From: Micropterix aruncella
Lineage: Eukaryota > Arthropoda > Insecta > Lepidoptera > Micropterigidae
NCBI GenBank assembly: GCA_944548615.1
Contig: OX155972.1
Location: 10,165,161 to 10,229,160 of the forward strand
Direction: 5' to 3'
Length of the DNA stretch: 64,000 nt
The translations under genes were made by a program, and so were the position numbers. Shown here piece after piece: positions 30,481 through 43,300 of this stretch (the stretch's first letter is position 1; each line of letters starts with the position of its first letter). The notes under the pieces were generated by a model. The model saw only the letters and a program-made list of their open reading frames with translations, ran no database searches and was not told where the DNA came from.

Positions 30481-31240
30481 CCATGCGAACTAATCCACTC
30501 CAGGCGAAAAATATAATAACAAAAGAATTTTTTATTACAGTTTTTATACAATAATTAGGCCTATAGCGGGCCTATAGCGGTCATAGTGCCTAAAGTGGGC
30601 ACCCTCATATATACAGTCACTTACAAAATCGGCGTGTTTTCGTACCGCGTACGTAGGTAAACCCCGCGACCCTCTCGCCTGCGAGCTCGAGTTAAGAATT
30701 TGTGGAAAAAATATATTTTAATCAGATTTTTTAACAAAATTGCGAGGAATTTTATTTGTTTTTTATTTAATTTTGTGTATTTTATGTTATTATCACTTCT
30801 TATTTGTTATTGAGTGTTTATTTGATCATAATTTGGTTGTATTTACTTTTAATTGTCTTACACTTTTAAGGTTAGTTCTTGATGGCAATTAGCGTCTAAA
30901 TAAAGACGTGCTCGCTTTAAGCCCACCCTTAGGGTAAAGCGGGCTTTCGTGGGAGTTTTGATATTTGCCTTACATTTTTTTTTAAAGCGTTTTGTCAATT
31001 TTTACCAAACATTATTCAAAAACCTCAAATAAAGCTGCTCAAGGTAAAAGATAAGCTGAAGTAGATCATTCCTAATAAAAATAATATTACCTTTCTCTTA
31101 AGATGCCCGCTTTGAGCCACCTTCTCCTAATAATAATGCACTTCATTATTCAAATAGACTAAAAGACAGCATTATCTATCATAATATTATCAATATTTCC
31201 GTAATATTTCTGTGATGTTTTTAGCCTATATTTAAATGCG
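30481..31240. repeat. Diverged repeat shared with 39600-39860
   Basis: Blocks AGGTTAGTTCT, ACGTGC.CGCTTT, TTTTTACCAAACATTATTCAAA and CCTCAAATAAAGC occur in the same order at 39660-39785. No ends defined. The rest is AT-rich. Confidence 0.55.
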
Positions 31241-31329
31241 ATAGATGGCACTAATAATTAAATGTGATTATTGTTATCATTGGTTAAATTATAGGCTTTT
31301 TATATTCAATTATAAAAGATTTTATTTTA

Positions 31330-31990
31330 TGAACGGCCCATTTATGAGACCACCTTTTTGGCAAAGAAATTTCTCATTCATTGTGCCAAAATTGTATAAC
31401 ATCCTCCCGTCTCATCTGAAAGAGACACCCTCTTAGCGAGTGTTCAAAAAAGATTGAAAGAAGTGGCTGCTTGAAGACGGTAATACCCAGCTTTTATTTT
31501 TTTATTAATTGTTTTTTTTTTTTTTATAATTAAATAAATACGATATTATGGGATTTACTTATTATTTTTATTAATATTTGATTATGTTTATGATTACTTT
31601 TTATGTATAATTATTTTAATTACCATTATGTCGTTGCTTTTTTTTTTAATATTCTTAATTTTTAACATTTAACCTATACGAATTTCTGACCCCTTTTATT
31701 AGTAAAGTTTTTTATTTAGTAATTTTTTTTTCACTTTTGACAGCGTATTTTATTTTAAAATATCTTTTTTTTTATGAAAAAAAAGGTTTTTTAACGTATT
31801 TACATATTTTATTTTTCTGGACGTATTCAACGAGCCTATGTTTATGGAATGTCCGCCCAAGCACAAGCTTTGCTTAGTTGGGCGACATCTGACAGAGGGA
31901 ATCATTTTATTTGATGTTTCCTAATTGTAATTTGTAATATTTTTATGAATTGCAAAAATATATAAATAAAAATAAATAATTAATCCTTTA
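31330..31990 (+). pseudogene. LINE ORF2 3' end
   Basis: RNFSFIVPKLYNILPSHLKE, then after a stop RVFKKRLKKWLLEDG, is the common end of CR1/Jockey-type ORF2. The long T-rich 3' UTR ends in AAATATATAAATAAAAATAA at about 31957-31977. Confidence 0.72.
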
Positions 31991-33730
31991 TAAAAAACCA
32001 TTCATTATCATTGTTATGACACTGAAATTAAAGCCCAAATCAATTGCTATTAGTTTAACCGTCAAAAATATTAGTTCCACTGTTTTAGAAGGGTTTCCAA
32101 ATCGCAGTATATAGTTGAGCAATCTAATACCATATAAAATAAATTGTATCACATAACCCTACTTTTATTACAGGGAAGAGGCCACAAGTTTACCTACCAT
32201 GCATCTGCAATGACAGAACATGACAGACATCTGCAGTTCTGTCATTGCATCTATCTGCAATGACAGACATCTGCAGACTCTTCGGTGTGAGTATGAAGAA
32301 ACGATAAAATATTCCGTGCATAAAATTTTCAGAACTTTAAACACAAAAGCTCGTCTGAGAGTTATCGAAAAAAATGCCGGCGTTCAAGTGTACCTAATTG
32401 GGTTTAAAGGATTCCAGGTTTAAGAAATTAAAAGATTTTTGTGCAACAAATTCTCTTTTTCTCCCTAAAAACACCTATAGAATTGGAAAACAAGTCAGCA
32501 GCTGTTGCAACAAGAGCGGCCGCATCCACTAACTTTAGTAATTCCCCTAGTAAAAACTACCTTTGCGCAAAGCCAAATATATTTTATGGCGTAAAAATAT
32601 TTAACAACATCGAAGACAAGTTGAAACAATTACATTTTCGATTGGTTTAAATTGAAAATAAAGATATGGCTTTTATAAATTGGCGTATGGAAAATGAATT
32701 TCATTTTTTTTATATGAGGAGAAAAAAAAACACAAACATTAATCAAAAATTTCTGTAGTAGGTATACATTATTTTCTGAAGTAAATTACTTTTGGTGTAT
32801 TTCTACAAAAAAATATTTTTTGATATTTATTAATATAAAATGGCGAACGGTTATTTATTTATTGTTTTTATTTACTATATTTTTTTCGAATAATATTAAT
32901 ATCAGACTATTACGATATGTTTTTACAAAACAATTTTGCTCTAGATACAGGCCTTAGAAGTACCGTTAGATATGCAAAGCGCCGTTTGTTACTTGAGATA
33001 TGTCGATTTTAAGCTGGTGTACTGTGTGTCACTTCAGTGACTGTGATTCACTTTGTGACTACTTTTTTTTTACAAACGTCAAATAAATAAATAAGAATTG
33101 ACGATATAACGTGTCTCCACAAGCTTTGACACAATCGACTATACACCCAAGCTAGTCTAGCAAATGTTCAATATCGTGTGCCACCGCGACTAACGAGGAA
33201 TTCTCATACGAGTACCTACATACTCTATGGTCTCATTAGAATGTGTTATGTTTTTGATACCGCATGTTATGTTATGTCATGTCATATTAGACATATATAT
33301 TGATTCCATGAATTTAGTTAAATATTCGATCAAATCTATTCTATCTCCTACTTCTTAAGATATCACAGACTGCAATCCTACTGTATTATATGACCTCTGG
33401 AAGTCTTTGTATTTATGGAATATCATTAGCAATTGCTTCATGTATATGTCAAAATACGGTTGTAGGAGTAAATGTGGAGAAATTTTCCATCATAATATTA
33501 ATAATAATAAAACGCTTTATTCTTAAGAAAATGCGAGGGGTTTGCCTGCAGGCGATATTTTATAGCCTTTATTCACAAATATTATTTTAATCTAGAGTAT
33601 ACCAAAAAAGAAACATGATCTCATGCGCCATTTTTCCAAGATAGATGATGATTTAATTTATTTCATAAATTTCAACCAAAAAACAAATAAATTCTGAAGG
33701 ATTTTAAAATCTTTCAGAAAGTTCAAAAAT
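31991..33730. other. Intergenic DNA, nothing supported
   Basis: At 32205-32280, ATGACAGACATCTGCAG recurs with inverted pieces (CTGCAGTTCTGTCATTGCA). Short frames at 32220-32650 and 33390-33590 lack splice context or motifs. Confidence 0.45.
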
Positions 33731-34003
33731 CTAATAATTAGTAAGTCATTCTGGCTCGCTTTTTTCGTTTCAAATTACTGAATAAAACTTTAGTCATATG
33801 AAACTTCAGCCCTTTATGTAACTCCTCGTATAACGTTAAAATAGTCGAAGCATTTGTAATTGTACCTTTACTTCGAATATGCAACGTTATGTTTTGGCGC
33901 TTTCGCATACTACCCTCACTACCCTTCCTATGTGAGCTAACCATTTTTGGTTAGACGCTTTCCGCGCTGTGCTAACTGTAATATTTATTCATTATTATCT
34001 TAA

Positions 34004-34157
34004 CCCTTGGAGTAAATGGGTATTTTCATGGATGCATCTGTCTCTTTTGCAGGATTTTCGGCGACATCGACTTAAAGTACTATAACTACGAAACTACTAC
34101 ACCAATCATAAAAAGAACAATTGCACAATGATTGCATTGACATTTCGAATATAGAAT

Positions 34158-34189
<32 letters not shown>

Positions 34190-34613
34190 TAACGTACAAG
34201 AACAAAAAAATACAAGGACATGCATACTGTTGTACATGAGGAATAATTAAGAACAAACATTATAATAGCGAAAAACACAGCTCTATGGATATAAATATGC
34301 TAGCATATCCGAATGAGGCGAAATCGCACAACCAACTAGACCTAGAAGGTCTGTCTCTGGCTTTGCTGTGTTATACCAACTGTATTTTTGTAACTCGCGA
34401 ACTGACGAAGGTGATCAATTTTAAATATTTCTAAATCTAACAAATGTGTTGTTTACACAAATTTTGAAATATCATTTTGTAAAACAATTAGATAATTATG
34501 AATAAATATGAGAACGTCAAAGAAGTGAAAAAAACGCGGAACCAGATCTGGTCGTATCATACTCAACGGATAATTGTTTCAGAACCAGATTTGGTCGTAT
34601 CATACACAACTGG
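34004..34613 (+). mobile_element. piggyBac-type MITE (family P1) nested in P2
   Basis: It begins CCCTTGGAGTAAATGGG and is bounded by TTAA at 34000-34003 and 34614-34617. Comparison with P2 at 38620 shows TTAATTGTTT uninterrupted there, so TTAA was duplicated on insertion. The same family is at 37896-38201 and 46875-47170. It is itself interrupted by a LINE tail (about 34158-34465). Confidence 0.8.
34158..34465 (-). mobile_element. LINE 3' tail inserted in P1
   Basis: Compared with the other P1 copies, extra sequence starts with (ATTT)n at 34158-34190, the reverse of an (AAAT)n tail. It stops before TTGAAATATCATTTTG at 34465, where P1 resumes. No coding part is left. Confidence 0.7.
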
Positions 34614-35065
34614 TTAATTGTTTTACGAGATAATGTTGTAACGTTATAATATTTCAAATTTCAATTTGATCATTTTGCAGTTATTCTTTTTACGATACGT
34701 ATAGTAGTTTAAAAGTTATGCGCAAAACTATCCCGGGCAGAAATTTTACCCCGCCATAGGAGGGGTTAAGATCTTAGTAAATACAGTGATGAAGCCGAAA
34801 AACATGCCAGAGCTTGTAAGCTCTGTATTATATATCCTATTCTACTGTATTATATGATATTTTTACATAATCTTACACTATATGATTTGATATTATATTA
34901 CGTTTATTTTTTGTATATTATATTATATTAGTATAAATATTAATATTCAATTATTCATATTACTGTTTTGCTATACCTAATATTATACCCATTTTTCGTA
35001 CTTGCCTATTAACGTGCTCACGTTATTTCTATTACAAGTTGTTCGTGCAAGCATTGTGTTCATAG

Positions 35066-35921
35066 CATATTTCTCAATTCAATTTCAATTTATTTCCAAA
35101 AAATCCTAACAGATTGTAGAAACGTAATATCTAGATACATTTAAATAACAGTCTATTCGTCCATTTTTACAATACCCAATTTGATCACCAAGTACATACA
35201 GTTCAACGTTCTTCATCATTGCTTTTATGACATGTCGATATGCAACATTTTAATACTGGGAATACTCAAAATCATTTTTAAGATATACTTACTAAATACA
35301 CAAAGCAAAATAATCAATAAAAATAATCAAGAAATATAAAATCAGAAAAAGTCAGAATAATTCAAAAATGCTACTTAAAATTGTCAAAAATAAATGACCG
35401 AAAACTTAAAAATCATTTAAAATTAACAAACTTCTCGATCGAATAAAAAGCTTTGCCGTGTTTAAAAAAAAAATATTTCTCGTATTTTTGGTATGTGTAA
35501 TTGAAAACTTTTTATAATGTGTTTTTTTTACCTTAAAACTCAGTCAGTAACTTAAAGAGATAGAGTGAGGTTAAAGTGAGGATTCTTGGCCTTTTAAAAA
35601 TATGGCGACACGAGTCTTTCCTTTTCACCTTTCCAATTATTCGTACTGCTCTCTTTTGGAGTATAAATATGGGTTCCCTATGACAAGCATAACGATTTCC
35701 CCAGATTGTAATGGCATAACTTAGGATAGCTTCAATATAGATAAAACAAACATTTCTTGTTTGCAATTCATCCAACGACCTTCTTACAATACTCATAGCA
35801 TAACATGCCCGACTTTACCTACTTTCGAGATTTTCAAAGTGGAAGTTCCATTTCAAAAGTTCGTCGACGTGAATACCTAAAAATCTAGTACAAGGAGTTT
35901 GAGGAAAGGCAGTGTTATTTA
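35066..35921 (-). pseudogene. LINE (CR1-like) ORF2 3' end
   Basis: Minus-strand frames give TRFLGIHVDELLKWNFHF at 35835-35905, then AILSYAITIWGNRY and FILQKRAVRIIGKVKRKD, the RT C-terminal region. The 3' end at about 35066 (CAATTCAATTTCAATTTATT) matches the 3' end of 61697-62502, so both are one family. The 5' side is cut by the Helitron at 35922. Confidence 0.8.
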
Positions 35922-36652
35922 TCTATACTAATATTATAAAAAGGTAAAGTTTGTGAGGTTGCAGGAAGTAATCTCTGGATCTACTCAACCGATTTTGATA
36001 TTTTTTTTAGCAATAGAAAGCCACGTTATTTGTGAGTGTCATAGGCTGTATATTAATCCGAAAAATGAAAATACTTTTTTGTGGTAGTCGGATTTGCAAA
36101 GTAAGTCGGAGAAAAAAACGGTCGAACGGAAAAGTTTCTAACTAACGCTGCCTTAACGAAAAGAGATATATGATTATGTTCTAGGGAAAAGTTGTAGGGC
36201 TTGGTAATGTCTGCAAAAAAGTAAGCGACAGCATATGTCTAAATTTTATAGTTAAGTCACAAAAAGTAGTTTTTTATATTAACAAAATAACTTAAATCGT
36301 TAGGTCATGTTTATTGGTTATATTATCAACAATTATGAATTCATATCAAAATAAGTAAATTTATCGTCTCAAGTGTTTAAGACAAAAGATTTTGCCCTTT
36401 TACTGCATATAATTTCCCTTTTACTGCATAACAGGTTAAAAAGATAAGAGACTCACAAATAAGACACATATAACGGTAATATAGTCAAATTGGTATGCAA
36501 ATGCAGTATACATACATATGCAGTAAAATTATAACCCTTCTTTTGGCAGTCAGTAAATAAATCATAGCACTCAGTACTAAACGAACCACACTCATAATTT
36601 CATCACAAGTAAAAAGTTTTACCGCCCAACGAAGTGGGCCCGGGTCAGCTAG
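35922..36652 (+). mobile_element. Non-autonomous Helitron
   Basis: It runs from A|TCTATACTAATATTATAAA to GTTTTACCGCCCAACGAAG then TGGGCCCGGGTCAGCTAG|T, 731 bp. A short hairpin (GCCCAACGAAGTGGGC) stands just before the CTAG end. It inserted into the CR1-like LINE to its left, of which only one side can be recognised. Confidence 0.88.
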
Positions 36653-37259
36653 TTTATAATAAATTCGTTTTGTGTAAATACATAGGTTTTGCAAATATGT
36701 CATGTATTTACCATCGGTAGGTTTATTGTCTAATGTATTAATTGAATATTATTTAATGTGTTAAATAAATATAATCCTTATTGATAAAAAAAAACTCTTA
36801 ATGGCACAGATATCAGTAGTTCTAGTATCAGGGATCACGTTATTCGTGACAGTCAGTACCAGGCATCAAAACATAAACATATAGGTAATTAAAGCGATTA
36901 ATCATTAACATTTCTCCTATTTAATTATCAGCATTGCTCAAAATACGAAATGTCCATATCGCACTTAACACTCTTGTCGCATTTGTGCCGTGGCTCCCAC
37001 AGGCGTCGGTTGTGAATTTGTAAACACACGTTCCGTATTCAGTCCCGTCGTTTGTTTCTTTGAAGTCGTCATCGCGCCAATTTCCGGAATATCGCCGTTG
37101 TCTTTACCGCAGCCTTTGCGAGGATGTCTGTTTTTGGAGCTATTTTCGCTAGTGGTCTTTTAAGAGCTGTTTTTTTTCCGGTTTATGGTGTTTCGGGATT
37201 GTGATTTCGGTAATTTTGTAAGTGTTTTGTGTCGCTGTGATTTTCTGTTGACATTGACA
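36653..37259. other. Upstream region and probable 5' UTR of gene 2
   Basis: From about 36990 the sequence loses its AT-richness, consistent with promoter and 5' UTR. An in-frame ATG at 37185 would add 25 residues before the signal peptide; the ATG at 37260 is preferred because it begins the hydrophobic leader directly. Confidence 0.45.
37039..37043 (+). promoter_or_regulatory. Possible initiator (TCAGT) of gene 2
   Basis: ATTCAGTCC matches the arthropod initiator and lies about 220 bp before the chosen ATG. No TATA box at minus 30. Weak, motif-only call. Confidence 0.2.
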
Positions 37260-37341
37260 ATGAAGGTGATATACTGTGTGACTCTTTTGGCTGTGATTTT
37301 TGTTGGCGGTGTGTCATGTGAATACAATTTTACTTATGCGA
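37260..37341 (+). CDS. Gene 2 exon 1: signal peptide
   Basis: MKVIYCVTLLAVIFVGGVSC is a compact hydrophobic leader; EYNFTYA follows, with an N-glycosylation site (NFT). It ends GCG-A at the donor GTAAGT, phase 1. The next exon begins TG, making a Met codon across the junction. Confidence 0.8.
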
Positions 37342-40300
37342 GTAAGTATCTGGAAACATCAATACACGTTGAAAATTGTATGATATTGTATACTATAGTA
37401 GAGCCTTCATAATCCGAACCCAAGCTAATTCGAACAGGGCGTTCCGAAAAATAAAAAAATATATATATGTCGCTGAATGCCTTACTGAAAACTATAATTC
37501 TACATTTTTTAAGTATAATATCAGAGTAATACATAGTTATAAGTCATTATGTTCTTTTTAAAATACATCTCTAATTATGAAATATGTTTGTTTTTTTTAA
37601 ATGCTCTATTTAAAATCCCTAATATTATAATACAAAGCTTTGTGAGTCCGAACAGTGTGCAATTTTTTAGGTTTAGATTATCAAGGCTCTACTTTATTTA
37701 ATTTCCAATACGAAGTTATAAGGAAAATACAAGAAACGACTAAACTAATTTTCGAACACACATGAATGGCAAAAATTAACAACAGCAAAAATAATAATAT
37801 GTTGTTTATTTGCGGCTGTTCATGCAAAAAATACACAAAAACACCAAATTATTTTTTTAAACAGAAAATAGGAAAAACTGATTAACAGATTTTAACCCTT
37901 GGAGTAAATGGGTATTTTCATGGATGCATCTGTCTCTTTTGCAGGATTTTCGGCGACATCGACCTTAAAGTACTATAACTACGAAACTACTACACCAATC
38001 ATAAAAAGAACAACTGCACAATGATTGCATTGAAATTTCGAATATAGAATATTGAAATATCATTTTGTAAAACAATTAGATAATTATGAATAAATATGAG
38101 AACGTCAAAGAAGTGAAAAAAACGCGGAACCAGATCTGGTCGTATCATACTCAACGGATAATTGTTTCAGAACCAGATTTGGTCGTATCATACTCAAGGG
38201 GTTAATAGAAAATAGGAAAATGACTGTAATAAAACTACAAACTCTGCAAACTAGGGTTAGCCTCACAATACATGTTTGCACAGGAAACCATTATTTATTG
38301 AAATTAAAATAAATTCATGTAATCAAAATCAAGCAAATCTAAAATTTAAATAAACAAATTCAATATAATCAACATCAAATAATCAGGATAAAAAATTATA
38401 AACAAATGAACTTCAATTTTTTTTCTTTAACCCCTCCTATCGCGGGGTAAAAATTTAGTCGTCACTACTGCCCGGGACAGTTTTGCGCGTGAAGTCGATG
38501 GCCTTGAGAAAAACGACCATAACTTTTAAACTACTATACGGATCGTAAAAAGAATAACTCTAAAATGATCGCATTGAAATTTGAAATTTATAATATTATA
38601 ACCTTATCTCGTCAAACAATTAAGATAATAATGAATAAATATTTAAAAAGTTGGCATTTTACGCAGCGCGGAGCGCCCTAACCAATATTGGTTAGATACA
38701 ATTTTAGCATTTGTAAGCGTCTAACCAAAAATGGTTAACCCAAATAGGAAGGGTTAAAACCATATTATTGTTTTGGTCCGAAAGTATTCAAATTAATCTC
38801 GATTGCAATGCCATTCCCAACCGATTCCTTAAAACCGCAAAATAATACGAGATCAGAAAGCCAGAGGAATCAGAGGCTCAGAAAGAGATATAATTTAATT
38901 TTAATCATTGTTAAAAACAAGATGCTTTAGTGAAACAAATAATCTTTTATGTATAGTAGACGCTGGCGTATTTGTCATTTAGAGGCCGGTGCGGCCGTGG
39001 CGGCCAAAAGCTATATGAAGCATAATTTTGTGGCCTGGTTGTGAGAACACGAAAAAGAATTTTAATACAATTATACCGGCTTTTAAAAACCCGGTCCTTA
39101 AGATATCATTTCGCCAAAACGAAATTGGTAAATTATTGCCATATTAATTGTAAATTATCTTATGGCCAAACATTAGTTATGGCCAAACATTATTTTTTTC
39201 TATTTATTAAAGATACTTTTGAGTGATATAAAAAATAACACAGTGATCTTAAGTAATTTTATTATTGTAATCTAATTTTTACTTTATAAAAACTATTCAT
39301 TTGATAATTTATTATATTATAATTGAAAAGCCAAATCGACTATATTAGATGACGCGCGAAGCCGAAATTGTCAGTCGTAATTGGCCACTGCCAACGGTGG
39401 GACGTATTCCCTCGTTGCTGCGGTATACCTATACATCTTTATGTATATATCGAAAGCGCGCGGGCGCGTGGCATTGCAAACATATCAAAATTTTTAGTCG
39501 CGTCAACTCGGAAGGGAGCCTTAAAATAAGATTTTTCAACTAAATTTAGAGGTATCTTACTTGTGTTTAGTCTATTTTTGTTATTTTAATGTTATTATTA
39601 CAAGTTATTCAAATGTTTATCTGGTTGGGTTATTAAGTGTATTTACTTTTTTCTTGTCTCAAACTTTTGAGGTTAGTTCTCAATAGGAACTACTTAATGT
39701 CGAAGAAAAACACGTGCCCGCTTTGCTTTTAGTGTTTTGGCATTTTTTACCAAACATTATTCAAATGCCTCAAATAAAGCTTTTCAAGAAAAGAAATAAG
39801 TTTCTATGTCATTCCTATGAAAAATAATATTAACGGGCCCGCTTTGGGCCCCCTTCCCCTATTTCATAAAATATGTAACATGAACAACAATAACAATAGC
39901 GTATTTTTCCGCATCGGCCAATGATAGCTGAAATTAATAATATTTTAGGGCTAGATAAAAGGTGAATGTAGTGCGAGTTTCGAGGGTTATTCTTCACTAA
40001 ATTACTCCAATTAGCACAATAACCTAAGGTATAGGTATCTCTTTTTGTTATTAGATATTATTTGTAAAGTTATTTCTCGATATCTTTATGTGCTTCCTAG
40101 TTAATTTTCAGTAGGTGTGCTCGAATTTATATTTTATAAATATCAATATTTTTGGTTTAATTCAGTTTATCATGCAACCGATTAAAAAGATTAGGCTCTT
40201 CTACGTACGGACTAGTGGCCTGAAACTTGGTCGTACGAGGTATACTCTTTTGGCTGTAATGGGTCTTGATCCTATTGTTAACCCCTTGAGTGGCAAACGG

Positions 40301-43300
40301 GACAATTGTCCCACAATTGAAATTACCGTAGAGCGGCAAAGGGGACATCTGTCCCAGTCGATATCGGCGCCGATGTTTTCCAATTATTTACTCTTGATAC
40401 CTTACATAAATCATACGGCCTGTGGTATGTGCGAAAATAGGAGAAGATTCTCTGTCGTTAACTCATTGGTTGATTTTCAACACCGAATATTTTTTTATTT
40501 TTGTATGGTATAAGTAAAACGAAGTCATAGGTTGAATGAAGCATATTATATTTATTATAAAAGTATTCACAATTTCTTGCATAGGATGGTTTATTTACAG
40601 AAAAAACATAGAAATGTTGGACAAGGCAGTTTTTTTCTGTACCACAATTTTGACAGATAATTCTGAATAATGCTTATTGCTTTGCAAAAGGACGTTACAC
40701 TTATCTAATAGCAAATTTCAACAGGAACATAAAACAGGTTCGTCTTTATACGATCCGTATAGTAGTTTCGGAGTAATCGTCATTTTCCTGAAATGCTATA
40801 TTTTTGTTGTGATGTAATCTTCTTCTTCGCGTTCTCTAAGAGAAACTACAATTCAAATGTCAGCACTCGAGGTATTAAGGAATATTTCCGAGCTGTTATT
40901 GTAATAATATTCACAAAGAGTTTTTCGAGCAAAAAATGCATAAACGGTCATTATCCCTGCTTCTTGGTTCATGTCTGCCGGGGTCAAACAGTCGCAAGTA
41001 TGACTAATGTGTGTAATTTCAATACTTATTTAGTGCATAGTCGGCTAAATCTCACTTGTCTGAATGGTCGTTACAATGCAATAAAATACACAGCGATTCC
41101 CAACAAGTTGTAACAGTCTATTTCACTATAGAGATCGATTCTATTTGCCTGGAACAATTTAACAAACGCTTTATTAGACATATATTTAGAGACACAAACT
41201 GACTTATCCACAAGGTTCGATCGTAACATATGGACATTTAATCAACCAACTTTCAAAGGTTTTGAAGTATATACCTATTTTACTTACTAATAAATATTTC
41301 AGAACGTAATGTAGTAAATACTGCAGTAGGTAACAATTATTGTAGAAGGTAACCTAACAATGTGTATTCAAGAGGAATTAATTGGAATACGCACTAAGCA
41401 TCGTCTCGAAATCTAATTGTGACAGTTACACTAATTAACTCATTTGCCAATCATACAAAAAAAATATATTGGATTTCTTGATACAATGTCGTTTTGCTCT
41501 TACGGTTTTAAACGTAATAATAAAGTTTCAAACGTAAGTTTGTTGAACCTAAAACTAAGGTATTATCTGAGAAGTGTATTGTGTTTTCGTAAATAAATAA
41601 ATTACTAAATACATAAATAATGTAACTACTTGAATATGTGTATTAATTCTCCCACCAGTGGCAGCCCATTGTAAGGAGCACATATGCAGGGAAGGCTACC
41701 GCTATGTTACTTTCTACGCTATCGACAAGGGCGCATACAAATATAAGAATACATCAGCGGGCTTAGTACTGGAAATGCATATCGCTATTCTTGCCCCAAA
41801 AGATGGTCATATTATGCTTTCCACACTTCCGGACCCCAAGCCTACGGATCCTGTTTACGAAATAGGTAAGTTAATTAAGCATATTAGGCATATTGTAAAC
41901 TGAAACATCACTTAGTAGTATAAATACAAACGGAGCTGCCATGGAATTCACCGACCGGAGTCGGGCCCATCATAATACTATTTTTTTTACACTTCTGGGG
42001 GGTGAGCAGTGGATTCCGGACTTACGAACTGGCTGTGGTAGGTTTAGGACAGCTGTCTTGCCACATGTGAGCGTTCACCTTGCCACCCATTCACTCCCCC
42101 TTCGAAGCCATAGAATTTGAGATGCGCAAATCGCAGTTTTAGATAATTTTTCTAAGAAAGAGTTGATTATTTTTCTGGAAAGGCCAAGATCTTTAAAGAG
42201 GTGAAATAGAGATTTAGCTGGCAGGCCACGAGCGCCAACTTCCACCGCGTGAAGGTGAACAGTGAAGCCGTTCCGGGTTACGGCATTTGCAAGATCATGG
42301 TATTTATTTAATTTGTACTCGTGGTCTTTTGGGATATTTGATTCCCATGGAACAGTTAATTCTACGATAAGAGCCACCTTCCGAGATAGAGAGTAAAGAG
42401 TTATATCTGGACGGAGGGCTGTGCATCCGAGACTTTCAGGGAATTTATACTGCTTAGAGACCGAATCAACCTCCAGAATCCAATCTGTAGCTTTCTCGAT
42501 TATTGAGAAAGGTTTTGTAGTTAAATGTTTTTTGCCTTTAGAGCCATCCCGCACAAACTGTATTGGGGGTTTGGAGGATACTGTCAAACCCTTGTTGGCA
42601 CGAGCCACTGAGAGACTAATTACCTCGCGAATAACAGCGAGAACTTTGTCATGGCGGTAAGTGTACCGTCCTTGATCTAAGGCCACCTTGCAGCCAGCTA
42701 GAATGTGCCTAGCTGTGCAAGGGGTATTGCTACAGAGGGGACAAGAACTATCCTCGGCAAAGCTCCAACGAGCGAGGTTACTGGGGTCTGGAAGTGTATG
42801 CTGAAAGGCATTCAAATAAAATTTCAGCATCTCTGGCGTCCAGTCATAGAGCATTACCTTCCAGTGCATTGGAGGCGGAATGCAAAAGTCACCAATTGTT
42901 GTCCAATCATTCTGGCATTGAAGGCCAATAGCATGAGCCATACTCTTGCTGTCGTAATCTCCCCGCAAAAGAGACTTCTTCAAGTCCACGTCGCTCGTGG
43001 TTGTACTGCCATACCCCAGACCAGTGCCATTCTGGCTGATTCCAGTAAGGAACCTTTTGTGGAAGTCTACGCGGGCTTGTAGTTCATTTGAATCACTACA
43101 ACCACTTATTACGTGCTTCGATATTGCCGGATCTTTGGAATTGCACAGAATCGAATTTTTGGTTATTCTGGAGTTGGCGTAGAGCAGAGAGGGCAGTTTA
43201 AGCGCTAGCCCAAAATTTTGTTTGGGCTAGCGCTTAAACTTTTGTTGCCCAATTTGCCCAATTTGCCCAAAATTTTGTTTGTAGAATGGCTGAAATATTA

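Larger units (their letters stand above)
33885..34769 (-). mobile_element. piggyBac-type MITE (family P2), interrupted
   Basis: Two halves match the reverse complement of the intact copy at 38431-38753: 33885-34003 (ACCATTTTTGGTTAGACGC, ATTTATTCATTATTATC) and 34614-34769 (GTTTTACGAGATAA ... CCGCCATAGGAGGGG). The right edge is GGGG-TTAA. A P1 MITE splits it exactly at an internal TTAA. Confidence 0.75.
37342..41658. other. Gene 2 intron 1
   Basis: A 4.3-kb intron with two TTAA-flanked MITEs (37896-38201, 38431-38753), a P-type fragment starting at 40278 (TTAA-CCCCTTGAGTGG), and a repeat (39600-39860) shared with 30770-31100. At 38985-39005 GGCCGTGGCGGCC is shared with 25690. Open frames at 40115-40513 and 40793-41113 show no motif and cross MITE edges. 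Confidence 0.6.

Noticed and set aside
28759..30551. Several open frames in the GC-rich family G
   Set aside because: Frames lie on both strands and change between copies, so they reflect low stop density in GC-rich DNA.
32160..32650. Possible exon after a CAG acceptor (GKRPQVYLPCICND)
   Set aside because: It stops soon, contains short inverted repeats, and later frames are broken; no partner exon found.
33390..33590. Hydrophobic 66-codon frame that could be a signal peptide exon
   Set aside because: No donor in a useful phase and no downstream exons; AT-rich DNA yields such frames by chance.
37185..37259. Upstream in-frame ATG extending gene 2 by 25 residues
   Set aside because: It would bury the leader behind a Cys/Asp-rich stretch; the ATG at 37260 starts a standard signal peptide. 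Not excluded.
40115..41113. Frames of 132 and 106 codons in gene 2 intron 1
   Set aside because: The first crosses the TTAA edge of a MITE; neither has splice signals or a recognisable motif.
42421..43182. Plus-strand frames of 79, 125 and 61 codons
   Set aside because: They are antisense shadows of the R2/Hero-like endonuclease frame on the minus strand.
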